From Rudanella sp. (lineage in GTDB: Bacteria; Bacteroidota; Bacteroidia; Cytophagales; Spirosomataceae): a DNA stretch of 29,372 bases. The position numbers and the translations under genes are program-made. Below are positions 8,789 through 16,764 of this stretch, piece after piece. The first letter of the stretch is position 1. Each line of letters opens with the position of its first letter. The stretch covers positions 1 through 29,372 of the forward strand of contig JAJAYX010000205.1 of assembly GCA_026785985.1 (NCBI GenBank), given 5' to 3'. The notes beneath the pieces are model-generated. The model made no database searches and had not been told where the DNA came from. It saw only the letters and a program-made list of their open reading frames with translations.

Positions 8789-10015
8789 TTACGCCCCATT
8801 CGGCTCTGACATCGGCACCAGATTTCCGCCCCAATACCAGTTCATAAAACCCGTTTCGCTTGCATTGGCGGGCTGACCCGGCATTTTCCGGCCAATCAGC
8901 CAGGACTCCGAAAGCCCGATAGAGGTAGCTCGTTCGGTCAGAACTTTTAAATCATGGGGCGTTGCGGTTTCTTTTACCTCGATAGCCGTCGTTCCATTCA
9001 GGATAAAATCAATTTCCTGTCCGCTCCGGCGTTGGTAATAACGCACATCGCCCAGATGCGCCAACTGAACGGCAATGGCATTTTCAAACTGTTGCCCACT
9101 GCTCACCTGCCCCAGAACCATCAGCAGGCCCGTATCGGCCAGATATACCTTTTTCTGCAGCGAAATTTCCCGGTCTTTGTTGGTCGTAAACGCCGGTATG
9201 CGTTTGATAAAGTAGGTATAGTCAAACAGGTTCAGATAGTCGGTTAGTTTGTTGCGATTGATGCCGAGGATACTGCCGAGTTTCGATACGTCGAGCCGGC
9301 TGCCGGTGTGGGCGGCCAATAGCTGGCAAAGTCGGTAAAGGTCGTCGCTGACGCTGAAGTCAGCGAGCAGTTTGATGTCTAACTCAATGTAGGCATTAAC
9401 AATGTCTTTCAGAAAAGCCCGTTTATCGTCCTGCGTTTCGGCCTGCACCACTTCCGGGAAACCACCAAACTGGATAAACTCCTCGTAATCAGCCCTAAAT
9501 AGCGCGTAAGCTGTCAAGTTAACGGATTGTTGAGCCACCGCCTGATATTGCATCGGCTGAAACCCCCTGAACAGCAAATACTCACCAAAATCGAGCGGGT
9601 ATAACTCAAAAATGCGTTTTCGTCCGGCTAAACTTTCGGTGAAATGGTTTTTAAGGTAATACGAACTGGAGCCGGTCAGTATAAACTTGATTGGGTACGT
9701 ATCGTACAGGTATTTGACCACACTGGGAATATTGGCCACTAACTGCACTTCGTCGAGGGCTAAAACGGCTGGTTTATCGAGATCAAGGCCAAGCGTCCGA
9801 AGCCCCGTTTCAATGTCGCCATAATGACTTTGGTTGAACAGAAGCCGGTTTTCCGCTTTCTCTAAATCCAAATAAAGTTTGTTGGTATGCGCTATCTGCG
9901 CAAGCAGGAACCGGGCGGCTGTTGTCTTCCCGACCCGCCGTAAACCCGTGATAACGGTAGCCTGCCGTTTAGGAAGATGAGCCACAAGGGCTTTATATGC
10001 ACTTCGTTCTATCAT
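8789..10015 (-). CDS. AAA ATPase with C-terminal DUF4143 domain
   Basis: 408-residue ATPase of the AAA_14/DUF4143 type. Walker A is TGLRRVGKTT (G24-T32), Walker B is AVLALDEVQ (D88, E89) and sensor 1 is FILTGSSS. The middle region looks like a helical/winged-helix segment. The C-terminal part holds EIDFIL followed by AIEVK (D336, E346, K348), the residue pattern of a PD-(D/E)XK nuclease-like fold known in this family. Substrate and role of these common, multicopy ATPases are not established. The gene is convergent with the kinase fusion (36 bases between stops) and downstream of pgk on the same strand. Its start codon and first three codons lie in one arm of a 24-bp hairpin (10006-10070), suggesting control of translation or an operator. 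Confidence 0.9.
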   Translation of the reverse strand: MIERSAYKALVAHLPKRQATVITGLRRVGKTTAARFLLAQIAHTNKLYLDLEKAENRLLFNQSHYGDIETGLRTLGLDLDKPAVLALDEVQLVANIPSVVKYLYDTYPIKFILTGSSSYYLKNHFTESLAGRKRIFELYPLDFGEYLLFRGFQPMQYQAVAQQSVNLTAYALFRADYEEFIQFGGFPEVVQAETQDDKRAFLKDIVNAYIELDIKLLADFSVSDDLYRLCQLLAAHTGSRLDVSKLGSILGINRNKLTDYLNLFDYTYFIKRIPAFTTNKDREISLQKKVYLADTGLLMVLGQVSSGQQFENAIAVQLAHLGDVRYYQRRSGQEIDFILNGTTAIEVKETATPHDLKVLTERATSIGLSESWLIGRKMPGQPANASETGFMNWYWGGNLVPMSEPNGA

Positions 10016-10070
10016 TTCGCATTACTATTAGCACGAAAATAATGCAAATAGTAATACGAAATGATAGAAC
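10006..10070 (-). promoter_or_regulatory. Long palindrome covering the AAA/DUF4143 start codon
   Basis: Bases 10006-10029 pair with 10047-10070 over 24 positions with one internal mismatch (10020/10056), leaving a 17-base loop. One arm contains the ATG (10013-10015, minus strand) and the first bases of the coding region; the other lies upstream, so the mRNA leader could fold back and hide the start. No U tract follows on the minus strand, and the structure runs into coding sequence, so a terminator for pgk (ending at 10114) is less likely. It could equally be an operator for a dimeric protein or the trace of a small inverted insertion. The structure is certain; its function is inferred. Confidence 0.7.
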
Positions 10071-10113
10071 GGCAATTTTTCAGTTAGGTATGCTTCCCCG
10101 AATTATCCTCCTG

Positions 10114-11301
10114 CTACTGCAATGCCGCCACGCCCGGCAATGTTTTGCCTTCCATATATTCGAGCAAGGCACCGCCCCCTGTTGATACATAGCTGACGCG
10201 GTCGCCGTAGCCTGCCTGATTGATGGCCGAGGCCGAATCGCCCCCGCCGATGAGCGAAAAGGCCCCGTTTTCTTCGGTCGCTTTCACCACGGCTTTGGCA
10301 ATGGCGTTGGTGCCGGTGGCAAAGTTCTCGAACTCGAAAACGCCCATCGGACCGTTCCAGAGAATGGTTTTGGAGTTGGCCACTACGGCCTCGAAAATGG
10401 TAACCGATTCGGGGCCAATATCCAGCCCTTGCCAACCGTCGGGAATCTCGCCCGTGGCAACGATCTGGCGGTTGGCATCGTTCGAGAACGAGTCGGCGCA
10501 GACGTTATCAACGGGCATAATGATGCTCACACCCTTCTCTTTGGCCTTTTTCAGAATTTCCAGGGCCAGCTCCTGCTTGTCGGCTTCGAGCAACGACTTG
10601 CCAATTTTGCCACCCTGTGCTTTGGTAAACGTGTAGGTCATGCCGCCCCCAATGATGAGGTTATCGACCGTGTCGAGCAGGCGTTCGATGATCAGGATTT
10701 TGTCCGAAATTTTGGCTCCACCCATGATGGCCGTAAAAGGCCGTTCGGCATGGTTCAGAATTTTGTCGGCGTTTTCGATCTCGGCCAGCATTACATAGCC
10801 GCACACCCGATCCTGAAAAAACTGCCCCACAACGGCTGTGCTGGCGTGGGCGCGGTGAGCCGTCCCGAAGGCATCGTTTACCCAAACATCGCCCAGTTTC
10901 GAGAGTTTTTCGGCAAACCCAGCATCACCTTTTTCTTCTTCTTTGTAGAAACGAAGGTTTTCGAGCAACAGAATCTCACCCGGTTGCAGGGCTGCTGCCG
11001 CGTCGATAGCCGATTGCCCAATGCAGTCGTCGGCAAATTTCACCTCGCGGCCAAATGTTTCCGACAGCGTTGGTAACAGATGCCGGAGCGAATAGTTGTC
11101 CGTTGGACCATCTTTCGGGCGGCCCAGGTGCGACATCAGAATGGCCGACCCACCGTCGTTCAAAATTTTAGTGATGGTTGGGATGGTCGCTTTGATGCGC
11201 GTATAGTCGGTGATGGTTAAATGCGCATCGAGCGGGACATTGAAATCCACACGAACGAGGGCTTTCTTGCCGGCAAAATTATAGGAGTCAACAGTTTTCA
11301 T
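10114..11301 (-). CDS. pgk: Phosphoglycerate kinase
   Basis: 395 residues, the normal length for bacterial Pgk, which catalyses 1,3-bisphosphoglycerate + ADP to 3-phosphoglycerate + ATP in glycolysis and gluconeogenesis. The N-terminal substrate domain shows [10 protein letters not shown] (17-26) and [11 protein letters not shown]; the hinge and nucleotide domain show [22 protein letters not shown] and the final GGGDSASA and [10 protein letters not shown] motifs. It is cytoplasmic. It sits alone between the AAA ATPase and the divergent M28 peptidase gene, with no other glycolytic gene nearby. The leader carries three copies of an 8-base tandem repeat just before the ATG. All key motifs are intact. 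Confidence 0.98.
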   Translation of the reverse strand: MKTVDSYNFAGKKALVRVDFNVPLDAHLTITDYTRIKATIPTITKILNDGGSAILMSHLGRPKDGPTDNYSLRHLLPTLSETFGREVKFADDCIGQSAIDAAAALQPGEILLLENLRFYKEEEKGDAGFAEKLSKLGDVWVNDAFGTAHRAHASTAVVGQFFQDRVCGYVMLAEIENADKILNHAERPFTAIMGGAKISDKILIIERLLDTVDNLIIGGGMTYTFTKAQGGKIGKSLLEADKQELALEILKKAKEKGVSIIMPVDNVCADSFSNDANRQIVATGEIPDGWQGLDIGPESVTIFEAVVANSKTILWNGPMGVFEFENFATGTNAIAKAVVKATEENGAFSLIGGGDSASAINQAGYGDRVSYVSTGGGALLEYMEGKTLPGVAALQ

Positions 11302-11309
11302 GCGAGAAT

Positions 11310-11333
11310 ATTGAGTGATTGAGCGATTGAGTG
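11310..11333 (-). repeat. Three-copy 8-base tandem repeat in the pgk leader
   Basis: The units attgagtg, attgagcg and attgagtg follow each other at 11310-11317, 11318-11325 and 11326-11333 (plus-strand reading). They lie 9-32 bases before the pgk ATG, where a ribosome would bind. A change in copy number would alter leader length or structure without touching the reading frame. Confidence 0.75.
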
Positions 11334-11464
11334 GCGCACGACCGCGTTACCCTGCAAAATTGGCATAAAAAATCACGCCTACTACCTTGAATTAGAAAAG
11401 GTCAACTTTGTCCCGGAATAAAACTAACTAACGTACCTCAAGTACCTAATCCCCCACTAATCTG

Positions 11465-13867
11465 ATGCCTGCCCGTTCCCAACTTTCTGCGTTGCTTGTT
11501 TTATTACTGCTTATCGGTTTTTCTGTCTGGACAATCTGGGCCATGCAACCGCCCGCCCCCCTGCCTGGCAACGCCCCCGAAGCGGAATTTTCGGCCACGC
11601 GGGCTTTTGCTCATGTACGCGAAATTGGCCGCGAACCCCATGCGATGGGTACACAAGCTCATGCCAATGTCCGGTTGTATTTGCTGGATCAGTTGCGGGC
11701 ACTCAAACTGGAGGTTCAGGTTCAGGAAACCACCGTGAGTCACCGGCGGGGTGGGAGTGTGGGCTATGTATTTAACCTGATTGGACGGCTCAAGGGCCAA
11801 AAACCGGGCCGGGCTGGAGGGCCAAAGGCCGGGCCACGAAAGGCGGTGCTGATGCTGGCTCATTACGATTCGCAACCCAACGCACGCGGAGCCGCTGATG
11901 ATGGATCGAGTGTGGCCGCCATTCTGGAAACAGCCCGCGCCCTGCAAAAAGGCCCTGCGTTGCAGCACGACGTTATTTTTCTGCTCACCGATGGCGAAGA
12001 ATACGGATTATATGGGGCGCAGGCATTCGTGCGCCACCCCTGGGCCAAAGACGTTGGGTTTGTGATGAACCTCGAAGCGCGGGGTGTGCGTGGACCAAGC
12101 ATGACGTTTGAAATAACTTCGGAAAACGGTTGGGCGGTCGATGCGCTGGCCCACGCGCCCTATCCGCTGGCCTCGTCGCTGATGTACGAGATTTACCGGA
12201 TTCTGCCCAACAGCACCGATTTTACGGTGTTTCGGCTGGCGGGCTACAGTGGTCTTAATTCCGCGTATATCGACGGGTTTGTGCATTACCACAAACTGAC
12301 CGATTCGCCCCAAAACCTCGACTGGGGCACGCTGCAACACCACGGAAGCAATTTGTTGGCCCTCACCCGCTACGTTGGCAACCAATCGCTCGACCAAACC
12401 AAAGCACCCGATAAGGTCTTTTTCAATACGATTGGCTTCCATTTTGTGCAGTACCCGCTCTCGCTCAACTGGTTTTTTGTGGGATTCCTGACGGTGGCTT
12501 TGCTGATAACGGTCGTGTTGGGTGTTCGGAAAAAAGTGCTGACGGTGGGGCAAAGCCTGGCCGGGGCGGGTTTGTTTCTGTTGATGCTCGTACTGATTCT
12601 GGCTTTGTTGTGGCCCATCACGGTGGGGGTGAGGCACCTGCTGCCCGCAGCCTTCAACCTGCGCGTAGCCGAAAACAGCCCGTTTTCGTTTGCCTATTAC
12701 ATCAACGGTATCTACGGCTCTGACCGGTTTCTGGTTGCCTATAGCCTGTTGACTGTTGGTTTGTTTGGAATACTCACCCGATTGGTACTGCGCTGGATTC
12801 GCCCATTTTCGCTCCTGATGGGGGTCTATCTGTTACTCTATGTGTTGGTTATGCTGCTGGCTTTTCGGGCGCCCGCAACCACCTATCAATTCATGTTTCC
12901 CCTGTTGTTCAGCGTGTTAGGAACTCTGGTCGTGTTATACTGGAACCTATATCAGCGCGAAAAAACCACCGTCCACGATAGTGTTGCCCTTGTGGCGGCT
13001 TTGCCCACCTTGCTCTTGATTCCGTTGGTTCGGTTATTATTCGTGACTTTCGATCTGCAACTGCCCATTGTGGGAGCTATGTTGCTGTTTGCCATTGCCC
13101 TGGGGCTGTTGTTGCCGGTGGGGTTTGGCATTGAGCGCGCTTTGCGCTGGCGAAACAATCCAACACTGGCTCTGGCAGCCCTGGGATTGGGCCTGCTGAC
13201 AACTGTCTGGGCGATCCGGGCCGAAGCACCCAGTGCCGAGCAACCCATTCATAGTCAGGTCAGTTATTACCTGGACGCTGACACGCGGAAAGCCTATTGG
13301 GCATCCAGCACGCACCCCACCGACCATTGGAATGAACAATTTTTCGGTAAACCCACCCTCAGCCCGTTCACCGAGTTTTACCCTGCCGGGCAGGGACAAC
13401 GGTTGCCTGGCCAACGACAACGGTTGATTAACGATGCCACTGTGCTGCCAATTGAGGCCCCTACTGCCGAGGTTCTGAGCGACAGCAACACAGCTACCAG
13501 CCGAACGTTGCAGATAAAACTGCGGTCGGTTCGGGGGGCAGCGGGTTTCGAGCTTGGTTTGGTGGTGAAAGACACCGCCGATTTGCAGGCTGTTTTTCTG
13601 AACAACGAACCCGTGAAAGGAAATCCGATGGTGATGCCAAACGGGCAGGGGCAATTGATCCAGGTAATTTGCAACGGCTTGCCGTTAAACAAAGAAATGA
13701 CGCTCACCGTCAAAACCCGACCGCAAGCGTCACTTCAATTATTAATCTATGACCAGTCGATGACCCTCCCTGCCTCGCTGGTGAAGGTTCCACGCCCTGC
13801 CGACGTTATGTATGAGCAGGGGGCGGGTAGCAATCAGACGGTGGTGCGGAAGGCGTATCGGTTTTAG
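11465..13867 (+). CDS. Membrane M28 family zinc metallopeptidase
   Basis: 800-residue membrane aminopeptidase-like protein. Residues 9-27 form an N-terminal membrane anchor. The M28 catalytic domain (about 40-310) has candidate zinc ligands and catalytic residues in LAHYDS (H133, D135), GAADDGSS (D145/D146), TDGEEYG (E178/E179), NLEARG (E204) and VHYHKLTDS (H276). About eight hydrophobic segments follow (roughly residues 325-610), then a soluble C-terminal domain (about 615-800) that probably folds outside the membrane. This layout resembles ERMP1/Fxna-type peptidases and related bacterial proteins; the substrate is unknown. The gene is divergent from pgk. Only a few bases separate its stop from the Uma2 remnant. 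The start is supported by the immediate membrane anchor. Confidence 0.9.
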   Translation: MPARSQLSALLVLLLLIGFSVWTIWAMQPPAPLPGNAPEAEFSATRAFAHVREIGREPHAMGTQAHANVRLYLLDQLRALKLEVQVQETTVSHRRGGSVGYVFNLIGRLKGQKPGRAGGPKAGPRKAVLMLAHYDSQPNARGAADDGSSVAAILETARALQKGPALQHDVIFLLTDGEEYGLYGAQAFVRHPWAKDVGFVMNLEARGVRGPSMTFEITSENGWAVDALAHAPYPLASSLMYEIYRILPNSTDFTVFRLAGYSGLNSAYIDGFVHYHKLTDSPQNLDWGTLQHHGSNLLALTRYVGNQSLDQTKAPDKVFFNTIGFHFVQYPLSLNWFFVGFLTVALLITVVLGVRKKVLTVGQSLAGAGLFLLMLVLILALLWPITVGVRHLLPAAFNLRVAENSPFSFAYYINGIYGSDRFLVAYSLLTVGLFGILTRLVLRWIRPFSLLMGVYLLLYVLVMLLAFRAPATTYQFMFPLLFSVLGTLVVLYWNLYQREKTTVHDSVALVAALPTLLLIPLVRLLFVTFDLQLPIVGAMLLFAIALGLLLPVGFGIERALRWRNNPTLALAALGLGLLTTVWAIRAEAPSAEQPIHSQVSYYLDADTRKAYWASSTHPTDHWNEQFFGKPTLSPFTEFYPAGQGQRLPGQRQRLINDATVLPIEAPTAEVLSDSNTATSRTLQIKLRSVRGAAGFELGLVVKDTADLQAVFLNNEPVKGNPMVMPNGQGQLIQVICNGLPLNKEMTLTVKTRPQASLQLLIYDQSMTLPASLVKVPRPADVMYEQGAGSNQTVVRKAYRF

Positions 13868-13873
13868 GGGTTT

Positions 13874-14272
13874 GTTGTATCTTTACGTTTAAACCGTTAC
13901 GCTAAACCTACCCCCGACAATACGAAAGTAGAAACCGTATTACAACCTGACCTCTGCGTGATTTGCGACTTAAGCAAATTAGACGATAAAGGCTGTGTGG
14001 GTGCCCCCGACCTAATCGTTGAGATTCTGTCGCCCGGTAATACCAAGAAAGAGCGGTGCGCCGATGCGATGAAGCAGAAATTCGATGCGTACCAGGAATC
14101 TGGTGTGCGTGAATACTGGCTCATTCAATCTGGCGACCGCAACGTGTTTCAGTACGTGCTAAACAACGAGGGTATTTTTATTGGCTTGCACCCTCTGACC
14201 GATGAAGACGAGCTGGTTTCGCGTGTTTTTCCTGACCTACGAATAGACCTGGAAGGGGTCTTCGCCGATTGA
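13874..14272 (+). pseudogene. 5'-truncated Uma2 family (DUF820) nuclease remnant
   Basis: The frame from about 13874 to the TGA at 14270-14272 reads as the C-terminal two-thirds of a Uma2 family protein: QPDLCVICDLSKLDDKG, GAPDLIVEILSPGNTKK and GVREYWLI, ending in a FPDLRIDLEGVF-like strand. Uma2 proteins are usually about 180-200 residues and begin with a Tyr-rich, ELIDG-type N-terminal region, which is absent; homology starts directly after the M28 stop codon (13865-13867). No in-frame ATG precedes the conserved part. A GTG at 13958 could give a 104-residue product that keeps the PD and E residues of the nuclease core but loses the N-terminal strand. I read it as a deletion remnant; translation of the short form cannot be excluded. 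Confidence 0.75.
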
Positions 14273-14274
14273 TT

Positions 14275-14586
14275 TTACGCGCCCGTAGTGTCGGCAGGCG
14301 TTCCGCTCGCGGGCAGTTCGGGCTTTTTGCCCAGCACGTCGTTAATCGCTTTTTCGGCATCGGGAAAGTTATTCCGCAGCAGGTCAGCGAGTTGGGTTTT
14401 CAGACTGTCGAAGTATTCGGGTGCGTTTTCGAGCGCGGCTTCGGCTTCCGATTTGAACTGATTTCCCTTCTCTTTGAGGTCATCCATCATTTTTTCGCCC
14501 TCCTCCGTATGAATATATTTGGTGAGAGCAGCCCCGGCAGCGGCACCGAGAATAAACGTAGCGAGATGTTTTGCGTTAACAGCCAT
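14275..14586 (-). CDS. YtxH domain-like small membrane protein
   Basis: 103-residue protein with one N-terminal Gly/Ala-rich hydrophobic segment (LATFILGAAAGAAL, residues 8-21), then a charged, helical, probably coiled-coil region rich in Glu, Lys and Asp, and a short Pro/Thr/Ala tail. This is the layout of YtxH-like proteins, many of which are induced by general stress; no molecular function is established. It has a single membrane span with most of the protein on one side. It converges with the Uma2 remnant (2 bases between stops) and follows the second S41 gene on the same strand (55-base gap), so the two may be cotranscribed. Confidence 0.8.
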   Translation of the reverse strand: MAVNAKHLATFILGAAAGAALTKYIHTEEGEKMMDDLKEKGNQFKSEAEAALENAPEYFDSLKTQLADLLRNNFPDAEKAINDVLGKKPELPASGTPADTTGA

Positions 14587-14641
14587 AGTCGTTGAAATTA
14601 GTTAGTGACTGAGCGAAGGTACGGCCTTTTAGCCCGTTTTG

Positions 14642-16144
14642 TCAGGGTTTTTTATCGCCGGTCCGAATCAGCCCAAGAGCGGTCTCCAGGTCTTCGTCGC
14701 GGCCATTGGCCAGCGCACGGGGAGTTGGCAGCACAGCGAAATCAGGCCGCACGCCATAGCCGCTGTCGGGTTGGGCCGAAGCCGAAGTCAACCGCATCCA
14801 GGGAAACTGAACCTGTAATTTTGAGTGGGGAAGCGTGAGCCGTTGCACGGTGCCGCCATTGCAGCCCGCTTCGGTGCCACCCGTTTCGCGGCCCACAAAA
14901 ACGGTGTTGCTGCGCTGTGCTTTCAGCGCGGCCGCAAAATTGGCTCCATTTGAGAACGTGCCACCGTCGATCAGCACATAAACTTTTCCCCGAAATCGGT
15001 TGGCTTTGGCCAGTGGTAGGTAGCCAGTAATACGCCCGTTTTCGGGGCGGAACGTGAACTGATAAAGGCTTCCCTGCCTGATACCGGGCAAAAACGAGGT
15101 GCGATGACTGTCCAGAATGGTTTTATCAAAATAGGGTCGGAACCGGTTCCGGTCGGGGTTGGCAACGGAACTTTCTACGCTTTTAATCAACACAAAAGGC
15201 GCGTCGGCCAGATACCCCAACAACTGACTGATGATCCGGGCATCGCCACCATGATTCTGCCGGATGTCCAGGATAAGGTGCTGAATCCGTTTTTTCTCGA
15301 TCTGCCCGAAAGCCTGTTGGTAGAACGTATCGTCGCCATATTCGAGCGCGTTCACCGTGAGCAGTGCCGTTGCCGAATCGGGCATCAACCGCAGACCCAG
15401 ATAGGGTTTAGGTTCCCAACGCGACCGGGCTGGTTTCACGGGCATAATTTGCGACCGCGATACCGATGTATCGAGCAGCCGGGCGGGTGGGGGAGCCATC
15501 ACGGTTGTGGTGCGAACAGTCCCTTTGGCGTTTTTTACCTGGAGAGTATACGTGCCTCGCCACCCATGCAGAAATGTGCAGACATCGTTGAGCAGGCCAT
15601 AATTATTGATAAAGAACTGAACCCAGGTTTCATTATAACCGTCGCTGCTCCAGTGTTGTCGGGCTTCCTGAACCAGTTCAGCCGCCGTGATGCCGTTGAT
15701 GCTCAACACCTCCTCGCCCGCTTGCAAACTGGCCTCCGTCGACTGATTTTGTACGATAAAGAGCCGGTTGCCCTCCGCCAGCAGCTTCACCGGCAAGGCC
15801 ACCGATTTGGGGCGGTCGGGGGTTTGTTTGTAGGCCGTGGAGTGCTCAATTTGGGTATGGCCGCACCGAATCCGGCTGATTACCGGGTAAAGCCGATTCA
15901 TGAATTCCTGTTCGGTCAGTGGGTAAGTCAGGCTGGCATAAGCCCGGTCGAACGCCTGATTCAGCGAGTCTTTGGGCGAATACCGGTAGAGGCTGGGGTG
16001 AAGTTCCTCCAGAGAAGCCCGAAGCAGGCGAAAATCGGCCCGAAGAGCTTCCGTAGTAATGGGCTGATTGGGTCGGAAAGGTAAGCTGGCCGGTTGAGCA
16101 AATGCCCGAATCGTGAACAGCAGGCACAGAAAAAAATACTTCAT
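14642..16144 (-). CDS. Secreted S41 family peptidase-like protein (copy 2)
   Basis: 500-residue paralogue of the protein at 2866-4368, with the same length and order of motifs. A signal peptide ends near residue 17 (AFAQ). Shared landmarks are EELHPSLYRY (46-55), RIRCGHTQ (91-98), LILDIRQNHGG (290-300), LIDGGTFSNGA (391-401) with S398 as the probable nucleophile, and VGRETGGTEAGCNGG (417-431). As in copy 1, the Lys of Ctp-type proteases is absent, and a Cys sits in a GCNxG motif after the catalytic region. The two copies differ widely, so duplication is old or they arrived separately. It is downstream of a hairpin terminator that ends the osmC unit, so it probably has its own promoter; minus-strand TATCTTAG near 16171-16178 is a 7/8 match to the Bacteroidota -7 element. 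Confidence 0.85.
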   Translation of the reverse strand: MKYFFLCLLFTIRAFAQPASLPFRPNQPITTEALRADFRLLRASLEELHPSLYRYSPKDSLNQAFDRAYASLTYPLTEQEFMNRLYPVISRIRCGHTQIEHSTAYKQTPDRPKSVALPVKLLAEGNRLFIVQNQSTEASLQAGEEVLSINGITAAELVQEARQHWSSDGYNETWVQFFINNYGLLNDVCTFLHGWRGTYTLQVKNAKGTVRTTTVMAPPPARLLDTSVSRSQIMPVKPARSRWEPKPYLGLRLMPDSATALLTVNALEYGDDTFYQQAFGQIEKKRIQHLILDIRQNHGGDARIISQLLGYLADAPFVLIKSVESSVANPDRNRFRPYFDKTILDSHRTSFLPGIRQGSLYQFTFRPENGRITGYLPLAKANRFRGKVYVLIDGGTFSNGANFAAALKAQRSNTVFVGRETGGTEAGCNGGTVQRLTLPHSKLQVQFPWMRLTSASAQPDSGYGVRPDFAVLPTPRALANGRDEDLETALGLIRTGDKKP

Positions 16145-16196
16145 GCGTAACGGGGAAAGCCAGAAATGCTAAGATACGAATGAAGGGTTGGTATTG

Positions 16197-16230
16197 AAAA
16201 CGGGGAAGACCCTGAAGACCTTCCCCGTTT
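16197..16230 (-). terminator. Intrinsic terminator after osmC
   Basis: Bases 16198-16208 pair perfectly with 16220-16230 (11 base pairs, 11-base loop). Read on the minus strand, the hairpin lies 18 bases after the OsmC stop and is followed by a TTTT run. It separates osmC from the second S41 gene. The U run is short, so termination may be partial. Confidence 0.65.
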
Positions 16231-16247
16231 GAGCAATCAGATTGACA

Positions 16248-16682
16248 TTACACCAACGATGCATTCAGTATCATCTTAATATCAGCAGACAAAGCCCGCG
16301 AGATGATACAGTTCGCCTTGGCATCTTCGGCAATTTCCTGAAACTTATCGGCATCTAATCCGGGTACTCTGCCTTTGATGGTCAGTTCCACAGCCGTAAT
16401 TGTCAGTGTATCGGTATCCATTGTTAATACAGAGCTGGTTTCGAGTGAGTCGGGAGTGAACCCGGCCCGACCCAGGGAACCACCAACAGCCATCGTAAAA
16501 CAACCGGCATGGGCAGCCGCCAGGAGTTCTTCGGGGTTAGTACCGTCCTTGCCGTCTTCGCTTTGAAAACGGGTTTTGAATGAAAACGGCGTGTTGTCTA
16601 ATACACCGCCAAAAGCCGACAAACTGCCGGTGCCTTCCTTAAGGCTGCCTTTCCAGGTAGCCGATGCTCTGCGTTTAAGCAT
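16248..16682 (-). CDS. osmC: OsmC family organic hydroperoxide peroxidase
   Basis: 144-residue cytoplasmic thiol peroxidase that reduces organic hydroperoxides. The start at 16682 (MLKRRASATW) is chosen because the OsmC fold begins there; the frame stays open upstream to 16817, but those residues are not OsmC-like. Features: KTRF with R38, AAAHAGCFTMAV with C61 and ANCIISRAL with C125, the two redox-active cysteines at nearly the same positions as in E. coli OsmC, plus conserved NPEELLAAAHAG. It lies 82 bases after the FG-GAP gene on the same strand and is followed by a hairpin terminator. Induction by peroxide or osmotic stress is typical of the family; no operator is visible. Confidence 0.93.
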   Translation of the reverse strand: MLKRRASATWKGSLKEGTGSLSAFGGVLDNTPFSFKTRFQSEDGKDGTNPEELLAAAHAGCFTMAVGGSLGRAGFTPDSLETSSVLTMDTDTLTITAVELTIKGRVPGLDADKFQEIAEDAKANCIISRALSADIKMILNASLV

Positions 16683-16764
16683 AGTTCTTGTGAATATTGG
16701 AATGAGAAATAAGCGACAAATCGTCGGGGTTTTAACTCGGTTATGGTTCAAATAGTTTGTTCCC

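Noticed and set aside
14615..14650. Possible terminator between the second S41 gene and the YtxH-like gene
   Set aside because: The stem has only four pairs plus a mismatch, and the T run lies on the strand with no gene upstream.
15104..16084. 326-codon plus-strand open frame opposite the second S41 gene
   Set aside because: Same reason: no motif, low-complexity antisense composition, and the opposite strand encodes a clear S41 protein with a signal peptide.
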